Assembly: GCA_033239525.1 (NCBI GenBank)
Contig: BSYO01000006.1
Span: forward strand, 1,116,001 to 1,180,000
Source of the DNA: Nepenthes gracilis
Taxonomy: Eukaryota; Streptophyta; Magnoliopsida; Caryophyllales; Nepenthaceae
Direction: 5' to 3'
DNA: 64,000 nucleotides
Shown here: piece after piece, positions 13,401-25,400 of the stretch
Numbering within the stretch: position 1 is the first letter of the stretch
Layout of the letters: the number at the start of each line of letters is the position of its first letter
Made by a program: the position numbers and the translations under genes
The notes under the pieces: model-generated
What the model saw: the letters and a program-made list of their open reading frames with translations, nothing else
The model's database searches: none
Told to the model about the DNA's origin: nothing

Positions 13401-15036
13401 CACTACAGTGGAGTTGTTTACTTCAAGAGGTTCTTGTTGCACCAAGAGGGGTTTCATACAGTTACAACCAAAGGTGTCTTTTATCAATCAGCATCTGTTC
13501 AACCTTTATAAATTCCAATTTCTTCATTTCATAACACACATTATTTTCACTAGTTCTTTAAGAATTCGTCCAATGATGGGGTAGATTTGTCAAGATCATG
13601 AAAGTGTCTGGACAATTTCACATATAAGATTGTGTCCTACATGCCTCAAATACTTGAATTACTGTCTCCAAAATGCTCTTGTTTTAGTGGGGCAAACTAT
13701 GGTCATTTTCCCTTTAGTAAGTTCTTTCACCAGCTTTGGTCAGCCCACTGGATGGCACCTAATTATCCTGCCTCCAACTATATGTCAATGGCATAACGGA
13801 CAACTTTTCAACTAAAGACTACCACAAATATTTAATTTTCCATAACACAAACAGAATATAAGGCTCGATGAAGAATGTTGCAATCATTACCAAATACAAC
13901 CAAAAAAAAAAAAAAAAACAAAGCCTTAAATCTCATTATGTAGGATAGGCCATATGATTATGCTTTTATCATTCAACTCAATTTAATATAATATCCTCCA
14001 AGAATATAAGTAATTCTCAATTATTTATTTCATCACTCTAAGCTTTTTTATGTGGACCTTTTTCCTCCAGCTATGGATAAAAATATTAGTATTGGTATTG
14101 ATCATGTCTATACCAGTATCAGACATATCAAATAATGTATATTTATATCGAATATACCGGAAAAAAATTTTTATAAAAATTATAAATTGATATGATTATA
14201 TCGGCCAAATATTGGCTGATATATCATAATATATTATCAATACGATAACATATTATAATAATATCATAGTATCAAAAAATATCAATATAGGAGACTAATC
14301 ATAACTAACTCATATTTTCTTATTGGGGCTTTCTTTATCCTACATTTTAAGTGCCCAAACAACTTCAAATGTCTTTTTTTTTATCTTATCTACTATAAAT
14401 ACAATTTCTAAGTATCTGCGAATACCTATATTTCTTATCTTATCTTTTAGTTTGAGTCTCCGCGTCCAGTCCTATCAGAAGATCTATCCACTACTCGAAA
14501 CATTAACAGCGAGCAACTATTGTCATAAAGTAGAAACAGAACAAGCTAGCTGGGGAGAAAATTAAGGATGCAATTTGAAGCAAGTTACATACCACCAGAG
14601 TCGCAGAAACGTCACAGCTGCCCGGATTAACCATGAAGATAACGCGATCTCCCTCCACGCCAATAATGCGCTTGGTCAAAGTCTTTCTAGGGTTTTCAGG
14701 AGACCTAACGAGAACCACGTCTCCCAGGCCTACCTTACCTAGCCGATGTGACACTCTCTCCGACAAAAGCACATCACCCCTCATATTCAAGGTCGGCAGC
14801 ATGCTCGGACCATATACCTGTTAACACCACCAAATAATTTGACCTGTTTTTAATTTCAGTGAGATTGATTCGAACGATATAGAGAGAGAAGGGGGATTTA
14901 GGTAGAATACGAGAGTGGGGAAGCAGATGTAAGTGTTGGTAATGTGGAGAAAGGAGAGGAATTTGGCCACAATCACGGTTCGGTTCAGTGCTTCCTTGGC
15001 CATTACCCTCCATTGTCTCGCCTTCCTTCCCCACAT
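1489..15036 (-). CDS. IMP1: Mitochondrial inner membrane protease subunit 1-like signal peptidase (4 exons)
   Basis: Serine signal peptidase of the S26 family. By homology it acts at the mitochondrial inner membrane, removing sorting presequences from proteins exported to the intermembrane space. Exons on the minus strand are 15036-14911, 14817-14593, 2791-2681 and 1527-1489, giving 501 bp and 166 residues, the usual length for plant homologues. All three introns are GT-AG and all junctions are phase 0. The ATG at 15036 gives the family-like start MWGRKARQWRVMAKEAL, followed by a hydrophobic stretch (about 21-40). The catalytic Ser47 lies in YGPSMLPTLN and the Lys91 general base in TKRIIGVEGD. 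Exon 3 supplies VPKGHVWVQGDN and exon 4 the C-terminal VWPPDAFGLLEQ. Introns 1 to 3 are 93 bp, 11.8 kb and 1.15 kb. The huge second intron is filled with transposons, but no coding defect is seen. The plastid or bacterial-type signal peptidase alternative is unlikely given the small size and YGPSMLPTLN context. Confidence 0.9.
1528..2680 (-). other. Intron 3 of the IMP1-like gene
   Basis: Donor AGG|GTGAGT sits just below 2681, and the acceptor TTAAAAG|GTG sits just above 1527. Reading frames of 60-90 codons inside (for example 1754-2026) match nothing recognisable and are best treated as chance. No other feature is seen. Confidence 0.7.
3960..4680 (+). mobile_element. Decayed Ty1/copia fragment: RNase H end and start of 3' LTR
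   Basis: The plus-strand translation, across several frames and stops, shows the copia RNase H block: HWR-S-I-LRYLKNTPGQGLHY, DTDWAGSHHDR, a YCVLLES segment, SSVESEYQAF and LDNQATIHIVSNPIFH followed by KHIEVDCHF. Downstream, a purine-rich tract and TGTTAGAATATG at 4547 look like a polypurine tract and the start of the 3' LTR. Frames are broken by many stops and shifts. The element runs antisense to the host gene. Its 5' part is missing. Confidence 0.7.
4681..5580 (+). mobile_element. Second decayed Ty1/copia fragment: RT then RNase H
   Basis: From 4681 the plus strand reads a copia reverse transcriptase remnant with CLYVDDMVIFGTN (about 4798-4840) and then NGGYALNQSHYIYE (about 4935-4975). 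An internal deletion joins this to an RNase H remnant with VLEGYSDAH, SKKQTCITHSTMESEF, EEKWLRHTLLDI and a C-terminal RHEYVSKLISNGI. This is a different copia family from the fragment just upstream, as shown by its RNase H wording. Stops and frameshifts throughout mean it is non-functional. It may end with LTR remains near 5850. Confidence 0.7.
7463..8169 (-). repeat. 3' LTR of element C
   Basis: About 707 bp, bounded TGTTG...GACA on the plus strand and aligning along its whole length with 12694-13407. Shared words include TTAACTGGAGCT, ATGGAAGGG and CTCAAAGA. Next to its inner edge, the minus strand carries AAAAGACGGGAGCTT, a plausible polypurine tract. Confidence 0.75.
9398..9808. repeat. 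Diverged tandem duplication around a 103-bp filler in element C
   Basis: Copy 1 (9398-9552) and copy 2 (9656-9808) align throughout, starting ACACCTATTGCC and ending at a TGATAT word. They are 258 bp apart and are pieces of gypsy pol. The 103 bp between them do not belong to either copy and contain a plastid trnD fragment. Confidence 0.75.
9572..9625 (-). pseudogene. trnD-GUC: Truncated plastid-derived trnD-GUC fragment
   Basis: Read on the minus strand from 9625, the sequence begins GGGATTGTAATTCAATTGG and continues through the D arm, the anticodon stem CCGCC/GGCGG and into the variable region, ending at CTGCGGG. That is the 5' two thirds of plastid tRNA-Asp(GUC). The T arm and acceptor 3' strand are missing. 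The four visible differences from the usual plastid sequence are all C-to-T or G-to-A changes, and one turns the anticodon GTC into ATC. It is not functional. The 25 bp beyond 9625 may also be plastid spacer. Confidence 0.75.
11291..12663 (-). pseudogene. Broken gag-protease region of element C
   Basis: A gag start-like segment (MMNQLIEAMTNANQRMDALE) lies near 12663. The conserved gag block at 12360-11992 contains ISSFYMEDEVLVWFQ, AHFGSHAYDDPMEQL and LSCFLGGIKDEI. Near 11840-11780 a frameshifted zinc-knuckle trace reads CYHCDEKW. The retropepsin trace VILVDSGNMHNF (11600-11553) has the D-S-G core. The pieces lie in at least three frames. Confidence 0.7.
12679..12693 (-). promoter_or_regulatory. 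Primer binding site of element C
   Basis: On the minus strand, directly after the 5' LTR, the sequence is TTTGGTATTAGAGAC, one step removed from the plant consensus TGGTATCAGAGC complementary to initiator tRNA-Met. This fixes the element's direction. Confidence 0.7.
12694..13407 (-). repeat. 5' LTR of element C
   Basis: About 714 bp, bounded TGTTG...TACA on the plus strand and aligned with 7463-8169. It differs at many positions, so the insertion is old. Confidence 0.75.
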
Positions 15037-16490
15037 TTTGTGCACCGTCACAATCGCTCCGGCGCCGTGCGGAACACCGACGAGTAGAAGGAATCAAACC
15101 CCGTCCTGACAGACATGAATTTTATAAAATATAATCAACCATTTTGCAACATTTCATTCATGTGTTATTCTTTCACTGTACAAAGTTCTAATTTATTATT
15201 CTTTTTTACATTCGATGTTTTTTTATAGTTTCAGAAAAAGCATGTGTTGTTTAATTATATTAAATTAAAATCATTATTTTTTGGATTTACTCTATTTTTA
15301 ATTTTTTTAATTAAAAATCTGATGATTAAATTAATTATACATGAATAAAAAAATTAAGAGCTAAGTAAGAAATTTTTTTAGATTCATTGTGGCTCTTTAC
15401 TCTTAGCTACGTCTATCAATTTAATTTTTAATTTAATCGCGATAATTAATTACTCATACCAAAAATTTCCATCCAAATAAGATAATAAGAATTCTTAGGA
15501 AAATTAATTTGCCAAGAAAACACTATTATCTCTAAATTTCATCCCACTAATCACTGTAATTAACCAACTAATTTGCTCTAACCACATGTGAGGTTTTCCT
15601 GTCCAAGATTTACATTTTTTTCATCAAAGTCACCCGAGGTCCTAACCCAATTTTAACAATACACTTACTAAATCGAGAAAGTATTGAAATTTGATCAGAT
15701 ATCATAAAATAAACAAATTCAAAATTTTAATTATTAACAGATATAATATAATATAAATTTACCAATCTCACTCACTAATAATATAAACAAGCTTTTTGTT
15801 ACTTTGATAATTATCATTGACTTGATATTAGAAGATTAATTCATAGGCCAAATCACGGAACTCAACGTTTTCACAAATTACATTTTATTACAGGTGCATT
15901 TATAGTTTTCCCATTGGGTAGAATCTCATATCTACCCAACGGCTAATGTTAAAAGTTAGGTAGATAAAAATAATAGAGACTATATCAAGCAATTTAAATG
16001 GTAATTCAATCTTTATTATTCATCCATTTAAATTATAATACTAACCGTTTGCTGAATTTCATATAGGAGGAACATAGCAGCTCTCCATTATTACATGTCA
16101 ACCCGCATACACACACGGCAGGGTTGAAGTACATAAAAAGCCTGTTCCAACAGGTATACCATTGACAAATAAGAATACTAGAAAAATTATACAACCTCAA
16201 TGACATTGCATATCAATTAGAAGAACTATTACATGATATTTTGTACGTCATTGTGGTACAAATGACAAGAAATCCAGATAAATATTCTATAGGGGCTAAA
16301 AGTGAAGCTTAAATACCTTCAATGAATGCAACCCAACACCTTCAATCTTGTCTAGGCTGCAAAAAGGGTGTCGGGACATGACGTGGTATCATAGTCATGG
16401 AGATGCTGCTACTTTGCGACTTGTTTCTTGCACGTATATGGATTCCGGTAATCACATAATCAGTGATTCACGGCATGGAAGTACTGCCAT
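15037..16490. other. Intergenic spacer between the two host genes
   Basis: This contains the promoter side of the IMP1-like gene (near 15037) and the 3' flank of the solanesyl synthase gene (near 16490). The middle, 15120-15850, is strongly AT-rich. No gene, RNA or clear mobile element is recognised. Confidence 0.6.
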
Positions 16491-19400
16491 TTAATCAATT
16501 CGTTCAAGGTTATACAACACCATGCTCTCAAGCGCCACTCTATAGATGCTCTCTGGAAGGCAGTTAAGGCTCTGCAGAGCGTTATCGGCCTTCTCTTTTG
16601 CTAAATCTAGTGCCCTTTCGATGCCTCCACAGTTCTTAACAAGTTCAATGGCTTCCTCAATTGAACCAGGCTCGGAGAACTCAGATTCAATGATTGTTCT
16701 CAGTTGTGGCTCTCTTTCAAGTGCATAAATCACTGGAGCAGTCAGGTTTCCTTTTCTCAAGTCAGCACCAGCGGGCTTTCCCAATTGATCAGCTGACTGT
16801 GTGAAATCCAGTATGTCATCCACAATTTGGAAGGACAAACCAAGATTTTTGCCGTATTCAAACATTTTGTCACAGACGGTGCTGTCAACATCGCTAAAAA
16901 TGGCTGCCCCTTTGACACTAGCTGCAATTAAGGAGGCTGTTTTGTAATAGCTCTTGAGTAAATAATCCTCAAGTTCAATGTCACAGTCGAATAAGCTTGA
17001 TGCCTGCTTTATTTCACCACTTGCAAAATCTTTAATAACCTGAGACACTAAGAAAATTTGCATGTAAAAATGGCTGATTTGTTCATCAAGAAAATTTGCA
17101 TGTAAAAATGGAAAATTTGTTCAAGGCTGTCTTACAGCTATAAAAAAAAAGTGTTTTACTTGTGCCGATCTTAACCTACTATAAAATACCGGTATCAGTC
17201 AAATTGGACATCATAAACCAAAAAATTATTTCTTGTGTTCATATTAAAAGTGGGTTATACCCAAAAAAAAAAAATTTGTTATCTTTAACCGTATGTTTAC
17301 ATATTTAAAAAGTTTTAGTATATTTTATCAAAATTGAACTTGGTAGATTAGGTCTCTGGGAAAAAAAAATCACAAAATTTTTTATCTTTATACATCTACA
17401 AAACATATAAATTTAATATTTAAATATATTTAAAGCACATAGATGTGGACTTTTAGGAATACGACAACAAAAAAAAAGAAAAAGAAAAAAAAAATAGAGA
17501 TTCTGACTCCTATGATATGGCTAGTTCTACTTAATTGCCTTATTACTTATGCTTTGTAGAGATTTTTCTACTCCGATGCATCCGATACCAATAAATTCAT
17601 GACTAATGCCAATATTAATATGGATATTTTCATCCATTATTTGTAATAAGCATGCAAGAGGTCAAATGGTATGCTAATTGTGTCTGAACTCTCTGCCTAG
17701 AATCACTGATTTTGAGGACCTGGCACTTCCAACTTGTGTACTTATTTGATGTCGCGTGGAATGGACCAACCGTGGAAGATACCAGCACTAGAGCCGATGA
17801 ACAGTTCTAATAATTTACAAAGATGCAACAATTACTGTTAAAGGAATATTACCAGGCATTTTTAAAAGAAGTTCCAGGTATACCTGACTGATGAGCTTTA
17901 TGACTTCAAGGTTTTCAAGGTTTGCAAGATACCATGATGATTGCGCAAACATAAAGTCCCCAGCTAGTACAGCCACCCTTGTCCCAAACATCTGATGAAC
18001 AGTTTCCTTTCCTGCATAATAGCAGCAGCAGTAACTGAAATCACACAATCAGCATTTTCAACTTGTAGTAAACAGTTATACCCACTTTGAATAAAGAAAG
18101 AGATTGAATATTGTAGCAGCCGGGATCAGGATGCAGCAGAGAGAGAGACAGACAGTAGGATGACAGGCCAAAAAAGGTTGAAGAAGAACAGAGAAATATA
18201 GGAGGAAAGCAGGAAGCTATAAAGCTTGATGATATAAAAGAGAGGCAACATCAAGAATGTCTGCTGTCAAAATAATAACGTGCAAAAAGCTTTGTACTTT
18301 GCACATTATCATTCGTGCAGTGTTCTTCATTTTGGCTATGTATGTCAATTTAACCGAATTGAACTGAATTTTGTGTCTCTTTATGTGAGAGTGCCTTCAT
18401 TTAAATACAAAACTCTACAACTCAGCTTGTGTAACTGTGTACTTGATGGTGCGCAATCACCAGCCACAACAGAAGCTACAGTATCACCTAAATATGGTAG
18501 AAAATAGTTATCATTCACAGCATTTCCCTAGATACAATTTCTCCTAAATAATTACAATTGTTATTTTAAAGTTTATTACCCTGAAACTGTAAACATGAAA
18601 AGTCATAAAAATGAACAATACAAACACTTCTTAAGCAGCAATGAAATTTTAAAAACAAGTTAGCCATGAAGACCAGAAAGTAAGCCTTAAGACATTTGTA
18701 AACAGACTCAATAAAGGTGCAATACCAGCACAAAATCAGGAAACTCCCATTCTTAAAGAAGTGTCCTCATAGCAAGATTCTGATACAAGAATCTTGTTGC
18801 AACAATTTCAATAAATTCTGTAGAGGCAAAAATGCCAACATAGCATAGTTCTTCAAAAGAAGACACCAATAATTGATATTCAATTTTACCTCTTCGCATA
18901 TCACTCTCATCCAACACATCGTCATGTATCAAGCTTGCAGTGTGTATCATTTCAATAATTTCCGACAAACGCCGATGTTTTGTTGTAAGTTCCCTGGATT
19001 ATAACAATACTACATGAAATCCCAAACTTATTTACAAATAGATATCAAAAATAACAAGGATGAATGACAAGATTTACTAACTTCAGACCAACTAGTTCTG
19101 CTGTAGCTCTTGAAACAAGAAAAACCAAAGCTGGTCTCATTCTCTTCCCTCCAGCACCAAAGATCTGCTCGGCTGCAGACAACAAAATGGGGTTTTCTGA
19201 ACCAACAATCTATCAAAAATTCATGTTAGAAGACATGCCATGGAAACAAATGAAAGGAGTGCATAACCACAGTTTGGATTGCACAAATGAAATAAATGAA
19301 AAGGAAGAAAAAAATAAAGACTGATATAGAAGTAGTACAACATCATGAGCAAAAAAACTCATGCAAACTACAACCAAATGACTTTTTATGCACACCTTTG

Positions 19401-22400
19401 GATTGAAAAAATTTTCATAAATCTTCCAACAAAAGAGAAAATAGCCCATAAAAAAGGCCACAATCACTTGCACAAATTCATAGCATCAGACAAACAACTA
19501 TCATGCTTATTGATTAAAAAATATAAGCTACAAAAAAAGCTTGTGAGTCTTGCACAATGGTGTGGTTGTTCCTATATTACTTAAGAGGCTACAGATTTAT
19601 ATTATGGAATCAGACCCTCTGCATCGCCTACAATTTCAAAATGTATTAGATACACTAAAGTTGCCCTTAGTAAGATGCCACAATGTTAAATAAAATTATA
19701 CTACTAACTTAAATTTTGATTCCATACCATAAGACATGAGGAGGATAGATCTATGCAACATTAGCTGTGAATTAAAAAGGTACTACGATCTCATGATCTC
19801 TATGTCACAACATAGAGCAACCTAATTCTAGTTCCATTATCACTTCCTAACTTTGAACTCAATTGTTACAGAAAATTATTATATTTTCGTTGATGCAAAC
19901 CCATAACTCCACATTGTTATGAAACAATCTTGTTTCTGTGACAAGGCTCATATGCTCAACTTCCAAGTAATCACTAAGGAATAATCTTGCAACTAACCGC
20001 ACGTTTGGTTAGTGAGAATATAAATTATATTCCCACCTTATTCCTCCGGGAATATTTATTTCCTTATATGGTTGTATTTTGACAGGGAATAAGTATTCCC
20101 AAAGAAATAGTTATTTCCGAAAATTCGGGAATTATTATTCCCACACCAATTATATTTAGAAAATATAGCTATATTTATATAATAATTAAGTATTTAAAAA
20201 ACAGTTTAGATATATAATAATTTTAAGTATTTAAAAATATAATAATATAAAATATATAATTATATTTAATAATTATATATTTAAAATATATATAATTATT
20301 ATATGTAATTATTTAAAAATATATTATATAATATATAATTATATTTTATATGATTATATGTATTTATACATGTAATCATTTAAATATTCATTAAATATGC
20401 ATGTTATACATATTTAATATATATAATAAATATATATTTTATATAATTATTATATATTATAATAATTTATATATTATAATATGTATTTTATTAAATATGT
20501 ATATATATAAATATGTATTTTATTTATATATAATTATGTATTTATACATGACAAGGAATAAATATTTATTTTATATATTATAATAATTATTACATATTTA
20601 ACATATATATTATATATTTTATATTATATTTATATGATAAATATATATAATTATTAAATATATAATTATTTAAAAAAGATATTATATAATATATAATTAT
20701 ATTTTATATGATTATATATTTTATAAATGTAATTATTTAAATATTTATTAAATATGTATTTTATACGATAAAAATATATATTATATTTATTATTTAATAT
20801 AATATATATTTTTATCGTATAAAATACATATTTAATAAATATTTAAATAATTACATTGGAATACAAATTTCACAAATCAAACATTAGAATATTAATTCCT
20901 AATTTATTCTATTTCAACAACCAAATATAAAAATAATAATTCCCAACTCTATTCTCATCATATTTTACTTCCCGATAATAACTATTTTATTCCTATTTTA
21001 TTCCATTTTAACAACCAAACGTCTTGTAATTACAAAGAAATAATCAATGTACCTATATATTATATCGTATACCAAGTGCCCACATAAAAAAAAATCCTAC
21101 TTGAACAATGCCCATGAATAAAACTGAAGATTGATGGATAGCATTTCAGGTTGCAGCTTCCACTTCAAGTTTTCAGGAGTGAGTTCATTTTCCTTCTCCT
21201 GGATACTGTCGCAATGGAAATTATTGCAATACCAAATGGCTGACAAGGATAGCACCTGATCTAGACAAGCTAGAGATAATATAAAGCCTTTCCAGGCCTT
21301 AGGAAAATCAAAGGACTATTGAAGGAGTACTGAAGTGGAAGGCAGATAATCAAATAAACTTAATGCTTGATATCAATGTATGACTACTAAATCATATATA
21401 AGGGTCAACAAAACTTATTCCAAGAAGAAACACCAATTGTAAATACATGTTACTTTCACTCAAAATTCAAACAAACGGTGATGAACCTCACACCCTCCCC
21501 CAAGTCTTGCAAAGAAGGAGCCTCAGGCAATAGGTTTTGCCCTTTCTACACAAAAAGAATCTTATAGTCAATAAATGTTGCCACATTTAATAATTTTATG
21601 GTCTATAAACTCTAAGAATTGTTAAAGAACATGGGTAAAACCCAAGTAAAAGGGAATATATTAGAAACTTTGAATACAACTCCATCCCCTGTATCATAAA
21701 TGTAGGGATCAAAGATCACATCTGTTGGTTTCCATGTGCACTAATAACGTGGGAATAGGGTGTAGTTGTCAAGACAATAGCAACCGCACCATGTCAAGCA
21801 ATCAATAGAACCTCTCTGTCAATCTTAGGGTGAGCAATCATTTTCTACAAGAGCCAAGGTTGGACTATAGACATAGATCTTTGAATCGAATGATGACCAT
21901 AACAGATATCAGCTCAATCTGTAGGAAAATATGCAGAAGCTTTACAGAATTATTAAGAAGCTCTATGACTTGAAATTGATCCCTATGATTGAAGTTATAT
22001 ACTCTATAGAATAAGCCTTATCCACACAACTAATGGAGAACTTATGAAAGCTTTAGAATATTACTTTATGGCACTAGAACGAAACCCAATCTTACCACAA
22101 GCATTAATCAATATGGTTTGTGATCTGTTATTTTGTGCAACTCTCTCTAGACCTCCACTATAAAAAGAACACGCGAGTCCAGCCATGTTAATATGACACC
22201 AGTGAGGTCAAGGAGCCTAGAAACTAGTACCAGTGAGCCAAAACATAGAAAATACCAACATCAAAATCACAAGTCAAATCGTATTCAGTTGTTAATGATC
22301 AAATCGTATTCTTCCCACAGTCACAAAGAACATCAATGAAGCACTTGGTAAAATCTATCATTGTTTAAGATACATGCAAAATTAAAACAGATGTGGAAAT

Positions 22401-25400
22401 TCATTAAATAAAAAAGCTCTCTCGTACACATTGGCTCCAAGGCTAGAGATCTGATCTTCCTTCAGTTGCAGCAAAAAAATCCTCCAAAATGATGATCCAT
22501 GAAGAACATTTTCTTTAATGGGTAAGAAATATAGTGATACACATCCTTGATGAAGACTTAAACAAGGATTTCAATATTCAATTCTAGAATAACAGTTCAG
22601 GATAGGAAAAGGAATGCAATGGCCCACACCAAATCAACTTCAGCGTTCCCTTATGTGTGTGCAATAGCTATGCTTGACCTGTTTTGAAGTCACTTTGCTT
22701 TCCTAGGTCAAAATTTGGTGTAAAGCTCAAGCTTATGCCTTATGAACTAACCATAGAATCATTAACAATGAGGCAGAACTGTGAGCAAGATACATGCATT
22801 GAATTTCCAGATAGCAGAACTTTCATGTCCGTGGAAGGAAAAGGCAACCACCAAATCAAAAAAATATAATATTCCGTAAAAAAATTGAGTAGCAGATTTT
22901 TGTTGTTGTTCCTAGGGAATGGAGTGCATCATTCAATGTCCTAGGGAGATCCCATAAAGTAGAAATTGGAAATGCTGTTAAAGAACCATGTACAGATCCC
23001 ATAGGCATGGGAATGTGGGGTGGTTTATGGGATATGGAAGCTACACCAACGTACCACTCTGGGCCCCATGACCCTCCTGCAAATGGAGAAGGAAATTAAA
23101 AAAGAAAATAAAACAAACCAACCTATATACCCATCATTGCTTGGAAGGAACTTTCAGAAAATAAAAGAAAGGCATCAGCTAGCAGGAGTCTTATGGATAA
23201 TACAAAAATGCACAATGGCATTCCAAGGAAATGATTTTCACCATCACTACAAGGATCAGGTGTACAGAAGTTATTCAAATGAGGAACATAGCAAACTACT
23301 CAGCTCTTCAAAAGATGACCATAAACACAAGTAAACAGATAATTTTACGGACTCTTAACCCCATAAAATATAAGGGATGAGAACACTAGAATCGTACAAC
23401 AATATTTAGCGATGAAAATTCTATCTTAAGCAATGAACATAATAGCTACAAAATCTTTTGAGCTATGCTGCAACTCATATAATTCAATGTCACCCTCATT
23501 GCACATCTATCAGTGCTGGAATCCATTCATGATAAGTTCTAGATTCATTACCCAACTTCAATTACTGAAGCTGTCCAAGAAAGGAAAATGCATCACACTC
23601 AATCTCCACAGGGCCATCCACATTCTCCTACATGTGAAACGACTACTATAACCAGTGATAGAAAACCTAAAAGAAAGCCCTGCCCACCTCTCTTCCTTTT
23701 AAAGAGTTGTAGGCACAACTATAATAATGAAGCAAAAGTGTAAAAAAGGTAAGAAGTAACACATCAAGCTTTGATTTCAAATGAATTCAAACTTCAAATA
23801 TCGAAACAATTCATTTGTTGAATATTAGAATTTATCACCTTGGTTTCCACCTGCATTATGATGCTATGTGAAGGACAGGGACACCATTCCTCCATTCCCA
23901 TCACTCAAAGAAACTCCTCCAAACACTGAAGCCCCATCCCAGACAATCCTCATACCTCATAATGTTCTGTCCTCCAACTACTCAAATCCACCCGCATAAG
24001 CTTCATTAATGCTATAATCCTACCGCATACTTACACAATACTTGAAGCAACAGAGCAATCAAAACTAAATAAAATATCCAACTCTCAGTGCCTGTTGTAG
24101 GTTTAGTCTTCCTGCATACTTGGAACCTTGGGCCAAACTATAATCCTTTATTAAGTTGTGGAAATAAATGGACAAGACAAACAATTACAATAATTGATCC
24201 AATCCCCTCAAGATTCCTTTTCAAAATGTTCAATTGATTGCAGCCACCACCAGCGAAAACTGCACATCCACTTCACGCAAATGATAAATTTTCCACTCAG
24301 CAAAAAGCAATGAGAATTTTTCTACAAACTCACCATTAAAACCAAAAAAACAAAAAAAAGAAAGACACAGGGCCATCCACGATTCAGAAGCCACCCAATA
24401 TAAACCTTCGACAATTGATTACCAAGAACAGCCACAATAAGGACAAACAGAACAATGTGAAAGAAAGAAGTCTAAAAACAGCAACAAAAATTGCGGTATA
24501 AAATCTTGAGCCTTGTTTCTTAGGCACAAGAGTTAAGTGGAAGTAAGCATAAGCAGTTGATTCATTATTTGTGCCTTTTTGTCATGTTGTTATAAAAATA
24601 ATAAAAATTATTAGCATGCTCCAAACAGAACAAATTTTGTGAGAATTTTCACAATCTGTCGATTATGATAGGCAGTGATGATTCTTCATCAACTGATCTT
24701 AATTCCCCAAATGTAATTTAAATTTGCAGCCAGGACCTTTGCATAATTTGTTGGCTCCACGGATAGTAATCATTTTCATTGAACAGCTTCCATACACAGC
24801 ACTCTCCAAATGAGACCTTATACTACAAAACAATTCTTGGAACTCCACCTATCAGTTTAAGCTTTTAGGATGAGTGAGTTATTGTATCAGAGCCACTTTA
24901 CCAAAATGGGTCTAGAGTTTGAGTATTGGAAGCCCCTCTATTCTCACAGTAATATGTCAGCCTTGTAGTCATGTGACAATACTTAATCAAAGCTTCAAGC
25001 CCAAAGGGAGTTCACATGAAGGGGTGTGTGTTAGAGTACAAAACATTATTGGCTGCACTTAACAACTAAAACTTCTGGGATGAGTTGATTCTTTTACAAA
25101 AGCAACAAACCTCCCTTCTACAGTAATCTTCACTTTGTTGTATTGAGAAATTATAGACAGCTGTTTGTCCTCAAATTTCTACAGTTATACCACCAATTCA
25201 ATCTTCACTCTAGAACAAGGAGTACAACTAACTTTTCAACACCCCGACAAAGCTTTCTGAATTCAAGTGAAGAATAAATTTTCAATTAGGAGGCATTTTT
25301 CCCAAAAGTCTATAAAATAAAAATTCATCAATATATCATTAACCACAAAAGAAGGTTTCACTAGTCTCCGGTCATCACATCAAAACAGCAACAGTAGGAG

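Larger units (their letters stand above)
7463..13407 (-). mobile_element. Decayed Ty3/gypsy LTR retrotransposon (element C) inside IMP1 intron 2
   Basis: Two diverged LTRs flank a minus-strand internal region that reads, in element order, PBS, gag, protease, RT, RNase H, integrase and polypurine tract. The primer site (initiator tRNA-Met type) and the VDSG protease motif are as in chromovirus-like gypsy elements. Every domain is frameshifted or stopped, so the element is a fossil. Flanking 5-mers are ATGGG and GTGGA, so any target duplication is no longer exact. It lies in the same orientation as the host gene. Confidence 0.85.
2792..14592 (-). other. Intron 2 of the IMP1-like gene, 11.8 kb, transposon-filled
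   Basis: The donor follows exon 2 (GGTG|GTATGT, below 14593) and the acceptor GAGTAG|GTACC precedes exon 3. The intron contains copia fragments (3960-5580), a decayed gypsy element (7463-13407) and AT-rich spacer. The stretches 2792-3959, 5581-7462 and 13408-14592 show no gene. In 5900-7110 there are degraded sequences of the GTTTG-TTG-AAATTG type typical of small plant DNA elements, but without a clear terminal duplication. Around 14080-14290 is a pyrimidine/AT repeat rich in ATATCGGCCAATATTGG-like words. Confidence 0.8.

Noticed and set aside
7458..13412. Exact target duplication of element C
   Set aside because: ATGGG and GTGGA match at only three of five positions, so it is not claimed.
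14821..15051. Frame starting at 15051 as the IMP1-like start
   Set aside because: The codon at 15051 is GTG. The family-like N-terminus MWGRKARQW begins at the ATG at 15036, and the 3' part past 14911 is intron.
14774..15097. 107-codon minus frame over the IMP1-like first exon
   Set aside because: It is in a different frame from the conserved protein and has no family similarity.
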